Translations under genes and position numbers: made by a program
Origin: Adiantum capillus-veneris
Taxonomy: Eukaryota; Streptophyta; Polypodiopsida; Polypodiales; Pteridaceae
Direction of reading: 5' to 3'
Length of the DNA: 64,000 nt
Assembly: GCA_014529385.2 (NCBI GenBank)
Contig: CM043942.1
Coordinates: 22,428,991 to 22,492,990 of the forward strand
In this document: piece after piece, positions 22,843 to 32,585 of the stretch
How positions within the stretch are numbered: position 1 is the first letter of the stretch
Layout: every line of letters starts with the position of its first letter
The notes under the pieces: model-generated
What the model was told of the DNA's origin: nothing
What the model saw: only the letters and a program-made list of their open reading frames with translations
Database searches by the model: none

Positions 22843-25758
22843 TGCCTCTTGACGACGTGACCAATGTCCCAGCAAGCTCTTCATGCGGTAGGTCTCCAGG
22901 GATTTTCCTACGCCTGTATGTTCCGACAAAGAAAACATTCTTGGGTACATTACCTTTAGCCAACGAACGCCGCGCTCAAGGGGAGAAGAATGTGGATCTC
23001 TGGACAGACGGATGCTTGTATCCAAAGGATCCTTATCTCAATGTTTATCTCAAGGGGAGAAGAATGTGGATCTCTGGACAGACGGATGCTTGTATCCAAA
23101 GGATCCTTATCTCAATGTTCATCCGTCTTTTACAAACATTCCATCACTGTTGCAATACGTTGGAAATGGAGAGCAAGGTTTGTTGGGCTACTGCAAGAGA
23201 CTCAACAAACACGAGATTGCGCGGTCCGAGATCTACTTGCGTCATTGGTAGTTGCTCAATGGGAGTTTCCACAATCTTCAAGATCAGATGCAAACAGTTA
23301 CTAGTGTGCTTGAGGAGGCAAAGAGCACCATCACAACCAAGGAAAATGTAATTAAAAAGCTTGAGGATACTCTTTCACACATGAAGAGTACTGCCATGGG
23401 AGGTAGGGTGAGGAAACGAGAGTTGTCCGAAATTCAGACTCTTGCACCATGTGGAGGTGCAAGAAAAATAAGGGTGATAGCTATGAGGTAACATGTTCTG
23501 TCCCTCATGTTGTTTAAGTCTAATACCGCTCATCATTGTTGTTTTGGGCAATAGGAACTTCGTCCAAGAAACGTGCGGCGGTGAGAATGCGTCAGCTAGG
23601 GATACTTTACTTCGTTCTTGTTTCAACAAAGAGGATTTTATTGGGATGCTTGATGCTCCAGAGGCAAAACACTTGAAAGACGCAATCACTAAGAGAGTTC
23701 TTAGTGATTTTTCTAATATTGTCACTGATCTAGATGTTCAGGATATTTGTGATGCTATTGGGATTAGTACCAAGGGCTATCAAGCAATACATCAAGTGTT
23801 AAAAGATGCAATAAGAAGTCGAGGAGTCACGGAAAACCTATTTCCACTTCCTCACAGAGTGGCGATTGCCAAGAAGGTGTCAAATGAAGATGTTGTTCAC
23901 CGATTAGGGGCCTCTTCAGCCGCTCCGTAGCAAATCAGAAGGAAGGAAGGGCCGCGGGAAGGGAAGCGGTGCTGTTTCTAACAGTGTGTTACGGACCGAA
24001 GGGTTTGTTTACACCAAATTCAACAATATCTTTGTGGACTTGATACGATTGCAGTAGTCCATGGCTATTTTCTACAATTTGAGTGATGCAGGTTAGTTTA
24101 GAGTTGCCTACATGCTCTATGATGTGTCATAACATGCATTCTGAGGCGTTATATTGTTGGCAGTTCTTGAAGGCAAGCTTGTTTTCGTGCTGAAGTTGGA
24201 TGAGTGTGTAATTGTTAAAGGGATAAAGTTGGAGAGAATGAGCATAACGCTTATGAATGAAGCCCTAGCTTATGCCAAGCAATCTTGCAGTTCGAGTGAA
24301 GCGACAAAGCCCTCTTTTAGTGTGCAATCAGAGAAGGATATATGGTGGCTTGGTGCAATTGAAGTTCCGAAAGAGACACATGAAGTCCTTGCATGGATTT
24401 TCAGTAGAATCCCATGGGTCACAGAGGTCATTAAAGCTCAAATAAACGGTGAGAAGCTCATGGTTCTAGGACGTGGGGATTTTGATGTTGAATGGCATTT
24501 AGGTGGTGATCTAAAGACCATAAAGTGCATGCTTGGATGCAAACAAGGTGCAAATTCTTTACTTCCCTGTCCATTCTGTACGAAAGGGCACAAGACAAGT
24601 CGAGCAACTGAAGTGGAAGGTCAGGACGAAGATAATGATGACCATATAAATAGGGAGTGGCAAACTTCGGTTCTTTCATGTGATATGTTGCAGGTGCCCA
24701 ATAGGGATAGCAAAGATCCTGGGTGGAACCCCATAATTCCCTTCTCCCTCAACAATGTTCACTTTTGTACATTGCATGCGTTTATGCAAATATTTGATAG
24801 GATCCTAAAGCATCACATTGATTATGCTTTCACAATGAAGCCCCTTCATCGGTCAAAAGACTCCTTGCAGGGGGTGGAGACGCTCCTTAATGAGATTGGA
24901 TGTCACCCACCGATCAAGGGTGAACATTGTAGCAGAGACTTGTAGGGAGAAGACATATGAGGTGGCACAGAAGGTTTCCATGAATGGAGCCAAGGCACGT
25001 CGATTTTTCAAGAAGATGTCAAAGTCTCCAATGCAGGTATCCAAGGCAAGTGTCGATCTAGCAAGTGAGAAGCGGTGGGAGTTGTGGAAAGATTTGTGTT
25101 CATGCACGACGGACAAAGATCCCAATGTGGAGGTTGCTAACCAACGCAAACTAGTATGGTCATCCTTTCAAAAGGTTGTGCAATTGATGAATATTTCAAG
25201 CACCACCATTGAGCAGCGAGAGGAATTCAAAAAGGTGCTTTATGAATTCACAAAGGCCGCTATGGACGGATGGTCTGAAAGCAAGATTACACACTACATG
25301 GTTTGTTTTAACGGACTTAATACATATGCAATGTTTGAAAATGCAACTTTTCTATTAGCTTATCTTCTTTTTGGTTGTTTTAGCACATTCTCTATGTGCA
25401 TGGTGCATACTTCATGGACCGCTATGGTTCGCTTGATATATGGAGTACACAAGGCATGGAGAAGTCCCACTATCGAGCAAAAGGAGTCTACTTCAAGAAT
25501 ACTCAGCATGGTGGTGGTAGTTCACACTCCAACTACCTCCAAGAGATGTTTAACTGGTTTTTTAGGCACACCTTTGGGAGAACTCGTACTATTGAGAAAG
25601 CAAGAGAGTCGATGTTAGCAAAGTAGTTACGCAACGCCTCCCATACTGCAGCATCCGAGAAGTGGAAACGCTCGCGAGCGTCCCTGGGCCATGAAGCTTG
25701 GCGTGCAACTAAGTATCGAAAAGGCAGCGTTTGGGTGTCACGTCAGCCATCCGCATGA
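22843..25758 (+). pseudogene. Decayed multi-exon transposase-like gene of unknown family
   Basis: Coding stretches on the plus strand join across plausible introns at 23488-23554 (67 nt), 24092-24163 (72 nt) and 25301-25383 (83 nt), all GT-AG and in phase where it can be checked. Recognisable parts are NVDLWTDGCLYPKDPYLN near 23,060; a coiled-coil-like segment at 23,252-23,480; a globular segment at 23,560-23,930; GGDLKTIKCMLGCKQGAN followed by PCPFC near 24,500-24,580; NNVHFCTLHAFMQI near 24,760; and YGSLDIWSTQGMEKSHYRAK near 25,430. Similar landmarks occur, from memory, in uncharacterised animal and plant proteins that may be transposase-derived. A 74-bp tandem duplication (22975-23122), a TAG near 24,056, a frameshift near 24,920 and a TAG at 25624 mark it as dead. 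It ends about 140 bp before the H3-like frame. Confidence 0.55.
22975..23122 (+). repeat. 74-bp tandem duplication inside the decayed gene
   Basis: Two adjacent copies (22975-23048 and 23049-23122) differ at one base near the end (tttat versus ttcat). Since 74 is not a multiple of three, the duplication shifts the frame. The near identity suggests a recent event. Confidence 0.9.
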
Positions 25759-25899
25759 TCCAGGTTTAGTTGTTAAATTCAATTGGTTTATTTGAGTTTC
25801 ACTCAATTGGCCGCATAGTGTGAAAGGGCCCAAATCTCAAAAAAACCTATTTAAAGGTTGAAGGCGCTCATTTTGTCATTTTCCCTACTAGGTGCTACC

Positions 25900-26763
25900 A
25901 TGGCAAGAACAAAACAAATGGCTAGGATTGCATATCCAGAGGGGCCGGATGGCCAACGACTCAAAGGTACAGCAACAGAAGCTAGAACTTCACAAGCTCA
26001 AGGTGAAGTCCACACAGAAGAAGCTGGAGCTTCAAATCAGCATGGCCAGTCCTCTACAGCAGCAAAAGAGAGACGGAAGCATCGCCTTGTTGTCTATTCA
26101 TCAGACTCCAACGATTCTGATGGCAACAGGGAGGATGAGAGTGACCAAGGCAAAGAAACAAACAACCAAAATCAAATGGCAGAAGGCTCCGAAGAGACGC
26201 AAACGGATGAAGATGCCCCATGGGTTGGCATCCAAATACAAACTTATCAGGCTCACATGTTTATTGGGGGTAAGACACTTCCTAAAGGGAGTGGACCTAC
26301 ACCATCACATCCGGTCAATAGTGAAGAGCACGAATCAGATGGAGAGTGGGTGGAATCAGATTATGAGGTGTTGGAAGTGCCTATGCAGAAAAAAAAGAGA
26401 AAGAGCATTATCTACAAGAAGAGGAAGCAAGCTGTCCCAACTCGTGCAAAAAATGCACCTCCACGTCGACCTCAGAAGGTACGAAAGCGCAGCTGTGCTT
26501 TTGCGGAGATTCAACACTATCAAAAGAGCACCGAGCTCTTCATTCGGAGGGCCCCTTTTGCAAGGCTATGCAGGGAGGTTTTGCAATTGTACAACACTCA
26601 ATTTCGGATGGGCGCCGTGGCCATAGAGGCAGTCCAAGAGGCAGCAGAGCAATATTTAACTAGCATATTTGAGGATTCTAACCTCTGTGCCATCCATGCA
26701 AAGCGTGTAACCATTATACCCAAGGATATGCAGCTTGCTCGCCGTTTGTGCCATGAGGAGTAG
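25900..26763 (+). CDS. Divergent histone H3-like protein with long N-terminal tail
   Basis: ATG 25900 opens an uninterrupted 287-residue frame. An in-frame codon further upstream also exists, but the ATG at 25900 gives [12 protein letters not shown], which mirrors the conserved H3 start and decides the choice. Residues about 197-287 form a histone H3 fold: [15 protein letters not shown] (alpha-N), [12 protein letters not shown] (alpha-1), [15 protein letters not shown] (alpha-2), [12 protein letters not shown] and PKDMQLARR (alpha-3). By eye about 50 of 87 core positions agree with canonical H3. Loop 1 has no insertion, unlike typical CENH3. The tail of about 196 residues replaces the usual 40; it has an acidic serine patch ([17 protein letters not shown]) and basic NLS-like KKKRK and KKRK. 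Numbering as in H3, K4 is kept but position 6 is Met, 9 is Ile and 10 is Ala. A nucleosomal or histone-decoy role is inference. It lies between a dead transposase-like gene and a CACTA element. Confidence 0.85.
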   Translation: MARTKQMARIAYPEGPDGQRLKGTATEARTSQAQGEVHTEEAGASNQHGQSSTAAKERRKHRLVVYSSDSNDSDGNREDESDQGKETNNQNQMAEGSEETQTDEDAPWVGIQIQTYQAHMFIGGKTLPKGSGPTPSHPVNSEEHESDGEWVESDYEVLEVPMQKKKRKSIIYKKRKQAVPTRAKNAPPRRPQKVRKRSCAFAEIQHYQKSTELFIRRAPFARLCREVLQLYNTQFRMGAVAIEAVQEAAEQYLTSIFEDSNLCAIHAKRVTIIPKDMQLARRLCHEE

Positions 26764-26819
26764 CTTGTAATTAGGCATCAAACCTTTTTGTATTTACGGA
26801 ACTCCAAGATTTGGAAGAA

Positions 26820-26925
26820 TTAGCGTCTTTTGATTGTATACCCCACTCTGTGCATTGTATTGGGAAAAATTTGAATATAAGCGTCTTTTATTGTATACCC
26901 CACTGCGCATTGTATTGTTTTAATT
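26820..26925. repeat. Two tandem copies of a 57-bp unit downstream of the H3-like gene
   Basis: The phrase 'gcgtcttttgattgtatacc', ending 'gcattgtattg', occurs at about 26,823 and again (slightly shortened) at about 26,881. This is probably the 3' untranslated region or flank of the H3-like gene. No other feature was seen up to the CACTA insertion. Confidence 0.7.
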
Positions 26926-26984
26926 CTGTACCATGCAATGTAGCACTGGTCCAAGTTTCACTACAAGAGGCTCTTCACATTAGC

Positions 26985-27164
26985 GATGCTCACACAGCGA
27001 CGCTCAAAAAAAAAAATTCCCGGCGTCGCTATGAGCGTCGCTATAAGCGTCGCTATGAGCGTCGCAAATTTCTTTGTAAATTTGCGACGCTCATAGCGAC
27101 GCCAGCTGGGGTAAAAAAAATAACCGAGCGCACCCAAAAACTCAGATCTCAGATCTGAGTTTTT
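26985..27164. repeat. CACTA copy 2 subterminal repeats and palindrome, tnp2-side end
   Basis: GCGTCGCTAT-type motifs in both orientations lie at 27,000-27,105. A 29-nt palindrome with 14-nt arms is at 27136-27164. This mirrors 16014-16206 of copy 1. Confidence 0.85.
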
Positions 27165-27189
27165 CGGCGCCCTCAAGCAAAGAGCAGGT

Positions 27190-27200
27190 AACGCTCTCCC

Positions 27201-27237
<37 letters not shown>

Positions 27238-27238
27238 C

Positions 27239-27276
<38 letters not shown>

Positions 27277-27399
27277 AGAGGAAGGAGAGCCAGGTATGCT
27301 CCTTCCCTCTCCTCATTCTCATGTTCCCTTCCCCTCTTTCTCTCTCCCTCGCTCTCTCTCTCTCACACACACACATACACACACACACATAGTGTTTTT

Positions 27400-27436
<37 letters not shown>

Positions 27437-27665
27437 CAAAAACGCACACACATACATAAACAAAGAATGCACACACATTGAGAGAGAAAAAGAGAGAGAG
27501 AGCATGCATAAACAAAAAACGCACGCATTGAGAGAGGAAAAGAGAGAGAGAACATGCATAAACAAAAAACGCACACATTGAGAGAGGAAAAGAGAAAGAA
27601 AACATGCATACGATCCAAAAAAACGCACACACATTGAGAGAGAAAGAAAGAGAAACTAAGGGAGC
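27190..27665. repeat. Microsatellite cluster in CACTA copy 2 leader
   Basis: tctctc, cacaca and gagaga runs are the reverse complement of 15,500-15,985. Long frames here are low-complexity artefacts. Confidence 0.9.
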
Positions 27666-28002
27666 GTCGTAGGAAACTAATTAAAATTAAAAGACCTAAA
27701 GATCTAGCCGACGAGGAGTTGAACTGAAGACCTATTATTCAAGAGAGAAATGGCATAATCAATCTATCATACTTGGCATGGGTGATAGAAAGGTTATACC
27801 ATTTATCTCTTTTTATTGGCACACACATCCACACACGCGCACACACACAGGAAGAAGAGAGTTATAACGTCGTAGGAAACTATCTTAAAAGACGTTAAAG
27901 ATTAGGTTATATGTAGACTTACATTAAATTAGATTTAGGTTTATTTTTAACTAGATTTACGTTTATTTAAGCTAGATTTAGATTTACGTTATATTAGATT
28001 AG

Positions 28003-28200
28003 ATGCGGGTCTCCATAGACTGCGATGCCTGCATGAAGCGGGTGAAGAAAGACCTCAATGGAATATAGGGTATTGCTGCTTTCACTCATGGTGGGCTCCG
28101 TCGATCCAAAAGTACTGGTGAAATGTCTTCAGAAGATAGGGAAGAAGGTGGATCTTCAGGGCGGCAAGAGTCACTACATCCCCGACACAATGACCATCTA
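28003..28200 (+). pseudogene. Captured HMA-domain fragment in CACTA leader, copy 2
   Basis: From ATG 28003 the frame reads MRVSIDCDACMKRVKKDLN, then TAG. The second frame from about 28,098 reads SVDPKVLVKCLQKIGKKVD and ends TAG near 28,199. It has the same internal stop and frame change as copy 1, so the damage predates the split of the two copies. One residue differs from copy 1 (KKD versus KKA). The CxxC loop is kept. Confidence 0.75.
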
Positions 28201-28585
28201 GACAACCTCTAGTCATTAGACTTACGTTAAATTAGATTTAGCTTTATTTTTAGTTAGATTTACGTTTATTTAGATTTACGCTTATTTACGTTAGATCGAG
28301 TCCACGCAAGAATTACTTACGGTTTAGGGTTTAGAGTTAGACGAACAGTGAAAAGATCTACTGTGAAAAGATGTTAAGATGAAGTGAAGTGCTACAGCTA
28401 GAGAAGAGGCAAAGGGATTTTGTCCACTACATGCAGTATCATGTAGACGTGGGTGTCTAGATTTCTTGTACCCACAAATATAGGTATTGACCAATAAAGA
28501 CGAGATTATAACCCGGTGGTTCTGATCTCCGTGCACCTCTAGACCGAGGTGTGCGGGGATTGGACATGACTAGAGAATGTGAGGT

Positions 28586-28587
<2 letters not shown>

Positions 28588-28650
<63 letters not shown>
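28588..28650. repeat. (GA)n microsatellite in CACTA copy 2
   Basis: An uninterrupted gagaga run just upstream of the tnp2 ATG at 28714. It is the counterpart of 14,505-14,570. Confidence 0.9.
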
Positions 28651-28651
<1 letters not shown>

Positions 28652-28713
28652 GACGAAGAATGCCAATAGAATATTAAATTTGTTGTCTAGGTTATAAGTT
28701 TTCTATCCTCATT

Positions 28714-30770
28714 ATGAGTAGCGACGAGGATGTGGGACCGTCCAACCGAAACACCTATCTCTCAACGAGGGTCTTATGTCCTTGTAATCAATGCAAGCAT
28801 GCTGTGCGACGGACAAGACGTGTTTCTTTGCAGCACGTTCGCGAATTTGGCGAGTTCGATCCATCTATTATAGATCGAGTTGTTGCCAATTATAACTCGT
28901 CGGACTCTGACGTTGGCCAACAAGCAGCAATCTTGCAACCCAATAGACGTATTCGCAGGCGCTTTGGTCAAGCAGCATATGTGAGGCCACAAGATGTAGC
29001 CTCTGACAGCTCGGGGGATGATCATGCAGAGCACATTCCCAACGAGACAATGTTTGAGCCCGAGATTGATGAAATGATCGAGACGATCATGGATTCAGAA
29101 AGGCTTATCTATGATGATATGAAAAGTGAAGCCGATACATCATTGTATAATGGAGCACGTATGTCTAGATTGAAAGCACTCCTGGTTCTTCTCAACATGC
29201 AGGCAAAGTTTGGATGGAGTGACACTAGCGTCACAGCGCTTTTCAGGTGATCTATTACAATTAGTTTACTTTAATAGAACTCTAAATGTATAATGATATG
29301 ATAGATTTTTACACGACTGTATCATATTTTTATGTTGTGTAGATTGCTGAAAGAGCACATTCTACCAGCTGACAATGTGATGCCAGATTCCCGAGATGAA
29401 GCAAGAAAGATTTTGCGAAACTTGGGGATGGATTACAATTCTATCCACGCTTGTCCTAATGACTGCATTCTTTTCAGAGGGGAATACACAGACATGGAGA
29501 AGTGTCCGAAATGTGATTCCGAAAGATATCGAGTAGATCTCCACGGGACAAAAATTCCACAAAAGGTTTTGCGACATTTTCCTTTGCTTCCTCGCATCAA
29601 GCATTTCTTCGAATGTAAGTCCATGGCCGCCCTAGCATCATGGCATGAGGAGAATAAATCTTCGGATGGTGTGCTACGAATTCCTGCAGATTGCGCAGCC
29701 TGGAAACATATAGATGGAACATGGTCGGATTTTGCCAGGGAAGCTCGAAATTTGCGCTTAGGCCTGGCTATGGATGGCGTAAATCCATTTGGTCAAAGAT
29801 CAACATCTTACAGTGTATGGCCCGTTGTCATCGTCAACTACAACATTCCCCCGTGGTTGACTACGAAGAAGGGGCACCTATGGCTAAGCTTGATTGTGCC
29901 AGGGCGATATAAAGTGGGGAATATGGATGTGTATCTTCGTCCACTATTGGAAGAGCTACAACAATTGTGGATTGGCATAGAGGTGGTGGATATGAGCCGA
30001 CACACAGGACGACGGAATGCTTTGATCAGAGGTATTCTAATGTGGACCATGCATGACTATCCCGGGCTAACAGAATGCTCAGGTGATCTATTGACACTCC
30101 TCTCTCAGACACTGTAAATCTTGTTTTTCCCCATAGTTGATCTATTATCATGTGTATACATGCAGGGCTTCAAACAAGCGGATACAGAGCATGTGTCACA
30201 TGTGGACCTAGACTGAATGCACGTAGGGCACCCTCACTGAAGAAGCAAATCTACGAAGGTCATCAAGCGTATCTTCCGGAGAATCATGTGTTACGCGACG
30301 GCTTTTTGGGAAGAGAGCCACCAAGGATGTCTGCACAAGCATGGTTAGAGCAGAAGGAGATGTGCGATGACGGATTGCCTCCAGGGATGAAGAGACTATC
30401 TCTATGGTACGAGTTACCATACTGGCCCCGACTCGTGATCAATCACTTGCTCGATCCAATGCACATATTCAAGAATGTGGGTAATCTACTATGGGACCAT
30501 TTGACCGGCAAGAAAGATACTTTGGGAGCCAGAGTTGACCTTAGAAATGTGGATCGTATGGAGCAATATTGGCCGCAAACAGCGTCTGATGGATCGATAA
30601 AACTTCCTAAAGCACCATGGATTTTCACAGGAGCCCAAGAACGCAAAGTAAAAGAGGCCATTTGATCTTTGCGGACCCCCACTGGCGTAATGCACTCGCT
30701 CCGAACGTGTTTTACTAAAGAAGGAAAGCTTACCGGTTTGAAGTCACACGATTGGCATAAAATGTGTCAG
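28714..30770 (+). pseudogene. TNP2-like transposase, 5' half only, copy 2
   Basis: Exons 28714-29246, 29343-30082 and 30166-30770 have exactly the lengths of exons 1-3 in copy 1 (533, 740 and 605 nt). They encode the Cys-rich start, the Transposase_21 core and LLDPMHIFKNV. Exon 2 is open here, with CGA where copy 1 has TGA. Exon 3 carries its own nonsense codon: TGA at 30663-30665 replaces CGA in the run KVKEAI-R-SLRTPTG. The DUF4218/DUF4216 exons are absent because of the internal deletion. No functional transposase can come from this copy, though the truncated product could be translated. Confidence 0.9.
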
Positions 30771-30826
30771 GTACGTTCATAGTGGACTTTAATATCATTG
30801 CATAAAATGTGGACTTTAATATCATT

Positions 30827-31072
30827 GTCGATGACAGGACGTGATCCCACACCGTACGAGCGCGAGTACGCAGGCAGGAAGGGCTTAAACGCCCTGATGG
30901 ACATTCTCAGTTCTCGCGGCGGCATGGTTAGTATTAGGGTTTACTCTTTTTTATTTTTTGTATTGTTTTATAAATGTCGTTATATGTTTATATTTACTGA
31001 AAACTGTCTTATTGTCTTTTTTTGCAGAATCCGACAGATACGCCGCTTGGACGCGATGAGACGTCTGATTAG
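30827..31072 (+). pseudogene. Remnant of tnpA-like gene (exon 2 part and exon 3)
   Basis: The residues MTGRDPTPYEREYAGRKGLN to SSRGGM (ending 30926) and, after a GT-AG intron, NPTDTPLGRDETSD with TAG at 31070-31072 match exons 2-3 of the TNPA-like gene at 9130-10442. The whole 323-codon first exon is missing. The first two bases of exon 2 lie at or beyond the deletion breakpoint. Confidence 0.85.
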
Positions 31073-31429
31073 ACGACGTCAGTTTAGCCGTAGCTAGATA
31101 GCATTAGTTTAGGGTTTCTCATAGCTTATGTATCATGAGACGGATTTTATACGTCTTTTTGAACCATGTATATTATTACATTTGTCACCGCAATTCCTTT
31201 TACCAATCAATTCTTTATGCCTATGATGTTGTACAATTGTCATTATTACATTTGCCAATCAATTCAGTTTGTCTATGATGTGTACAATTGTCAATTTTGC
31301 AAACAATGCGTCTTGTGGGTGACTATTTTGGGTCTATTATTTACCTTTGCACTTTTTTTGAAAAGTGAATCAAGTACAATATGGTTGATGGGTGGCAGGG
31401 CATTCAATGCCCTACCACCAAAAAAATAT

Positions 31430-31696
31430 TCTCTCAGGCGTCGCTATAAGCGTCGCTATTTATGGCTCTGTAGCGTCGCTATATGCGTCGCTATACTCTT
31501 CTGTGAGAGCGTCGCTATCTGCGTCGCTATAGGTGTCGCTATGAGCGTCGCTATATAGCGACGCCTATAGCGACGCAGATAGCGACGCTCTCGTAGCGAC
31601 GCTTTTAGCGACGGTTATAGCGACGCCGGGGGTTATAAAAACCCAGTGTATTTCCGTCGCTAAGAGCGTCACAAGAGCACACAACCTCTTGTAGTG
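31430..31696. repeat. CACTA copy 2 terminal and subterminal repeats, tnpA-side end
   Basis: About 15 GCGTCGCTAT / TAGCGACGC motifs in both orientations lie between 31,436 and 31,640. The terminus 'cctcttgtagtg' follows. They are the inverse of 8518-8785. Confidence 0.85.
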
Positions 31697-31882
31697 TTTT
31701 GTCTACCTTCTATTGTATGTATGTAGCCATTAGCTTGTTATTGTGAAAAATTGCCTACGTTTAGCACCTTGGCTAAGTGGGGCATGCACTTCCTGATGTA
31801 TCCATATTGCTATGTGACTCACTATTGCATGGCAAAAGCATCTACAAAGTGTTGAAAATGGCTTGGAATGCCCCCAAACTGG

Positions 31883-31952
31883 CTGCCACAAGGGCGCGCA
31901 TTTGGGGCTTCCAGAGGCCTATGGATGGACACAATGCGCTCCCTTGTGGCAG
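31883..31952 (+). repeat. Imperfect 70-nt hairpin, member 1 of a pair
   Basis: The 5' arm ctgccacaagggcgcgcatt (from 31883) pairs with the 3' arm ending at 31952 (caatgcgctcccttgtggca) over about 20 bp with one mismatch. The loop is about 27 nt. A related hairpin lies 399 bp downstream. It may be a small fold-back element or a precursor-like RNA; the sequence alone does not decide. Confidence 0.6.
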
Positions 31953-32281
31953 CCTTTCCTAGTGCTTTCCAGACACTTTCCAGTGGTTTCCAGACAATTT
32001 TGACAAGAAATAAGTATGTTTTGTTTGCTTCAATTCTTCAATTAGCATAGATACTTCTGGCAATCATCCCCCCTTAGTCCATGTCAGTCCTATACTCCAA
32101 AAAGGGCTAGATATTGCCACATAGTTTACTCTTGTGGTTTGTTAATACAACTTTAGGTATCTGGGGCAAGATGGGCTTAAGGTTACCTGGGTATCCATGT
32201 CTTTGTATTTTGCAACTGTGTATTAATGTCTTCTCACTCTGTTTTGTACCTGGGTATGCTCCTAGATGTGTCCAAATTCAT

Positions 32282-32351
32282 CTGCCACAAGGACGCGCAT
32301 TTGCACACTTCATCTGTTGATGGAAGGCCCCAATGCGCGCCTTTGTGGTAG
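32282..32351 (+). repeat. Imperfect 70-nt hairpin, member 2 of a pair
   Basis: The arm ctgccacaaggacgcgcatt (from 32282) pairs with caatgcgcgcctttgtggta (ending near 32350). Several pairs are G-U wobbles in RNA. Total length and loop position match the hairpin at 31883-31952. Confidence 0.6.
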
Positions 32352-32585
32352 CATATTTTAGGGACTTCCAAGCCCTTTACTAGGCACATCCATAACTTTG
32401 GAAGCCTAGATATAACAATGTATACATTTTATAAATTTTAATGCCTGCCAAACCCTTTAGTAGTCATAGCAGAAATTATGGTGCTTCTCATACACAATGG
32501 AAGCCCAACATATAAGAAATTCAAAACCTTGCAAGAAAGAGAGTCATAGACAGCAAAAAGTAGTTTCATTAAAGAAATCAATGCT

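Larger units (their letters stand above)
26959..31696 (+). mobile_element. Internally deleted CACTA transposon, copy 2 (inverted relative to copy 1)
   Basis: It begins CACTACAAGAGG at 26959 and ends GTAGTG at 31696, with TTT flanks at 26956-26958 and 31697-31699. At 4,738 bp it is colinear with copy 1 read on the minus strand, except for a deletion of about 2.95 kb. The junction at about 30,826/30,827 joins the sequence after tnp2 exon 3 to the middle of tnpA exon 2, matching loss of about 12329-9374 of copy 1. It therefore lacks DUF4218/DUF4216 and nearly all of tnpA and is non-autonomous. Different flanks and a different target duplication show that it arrived by its own transposition rather than by segmental duplication. 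Confidence 0.95.

Noticed and set aside
25900-26763. Assignment of the H3-like protein as the centromeric histone CENH3
   Set aside because: The long tail and ARTKQ start would allow it, but loop 1 ([11 protein letters not shown]) has no insertion and the core keeps canonical [15 protein letters not shown] features, so a divergent H3 is the safer call. A phylogeny would decide.
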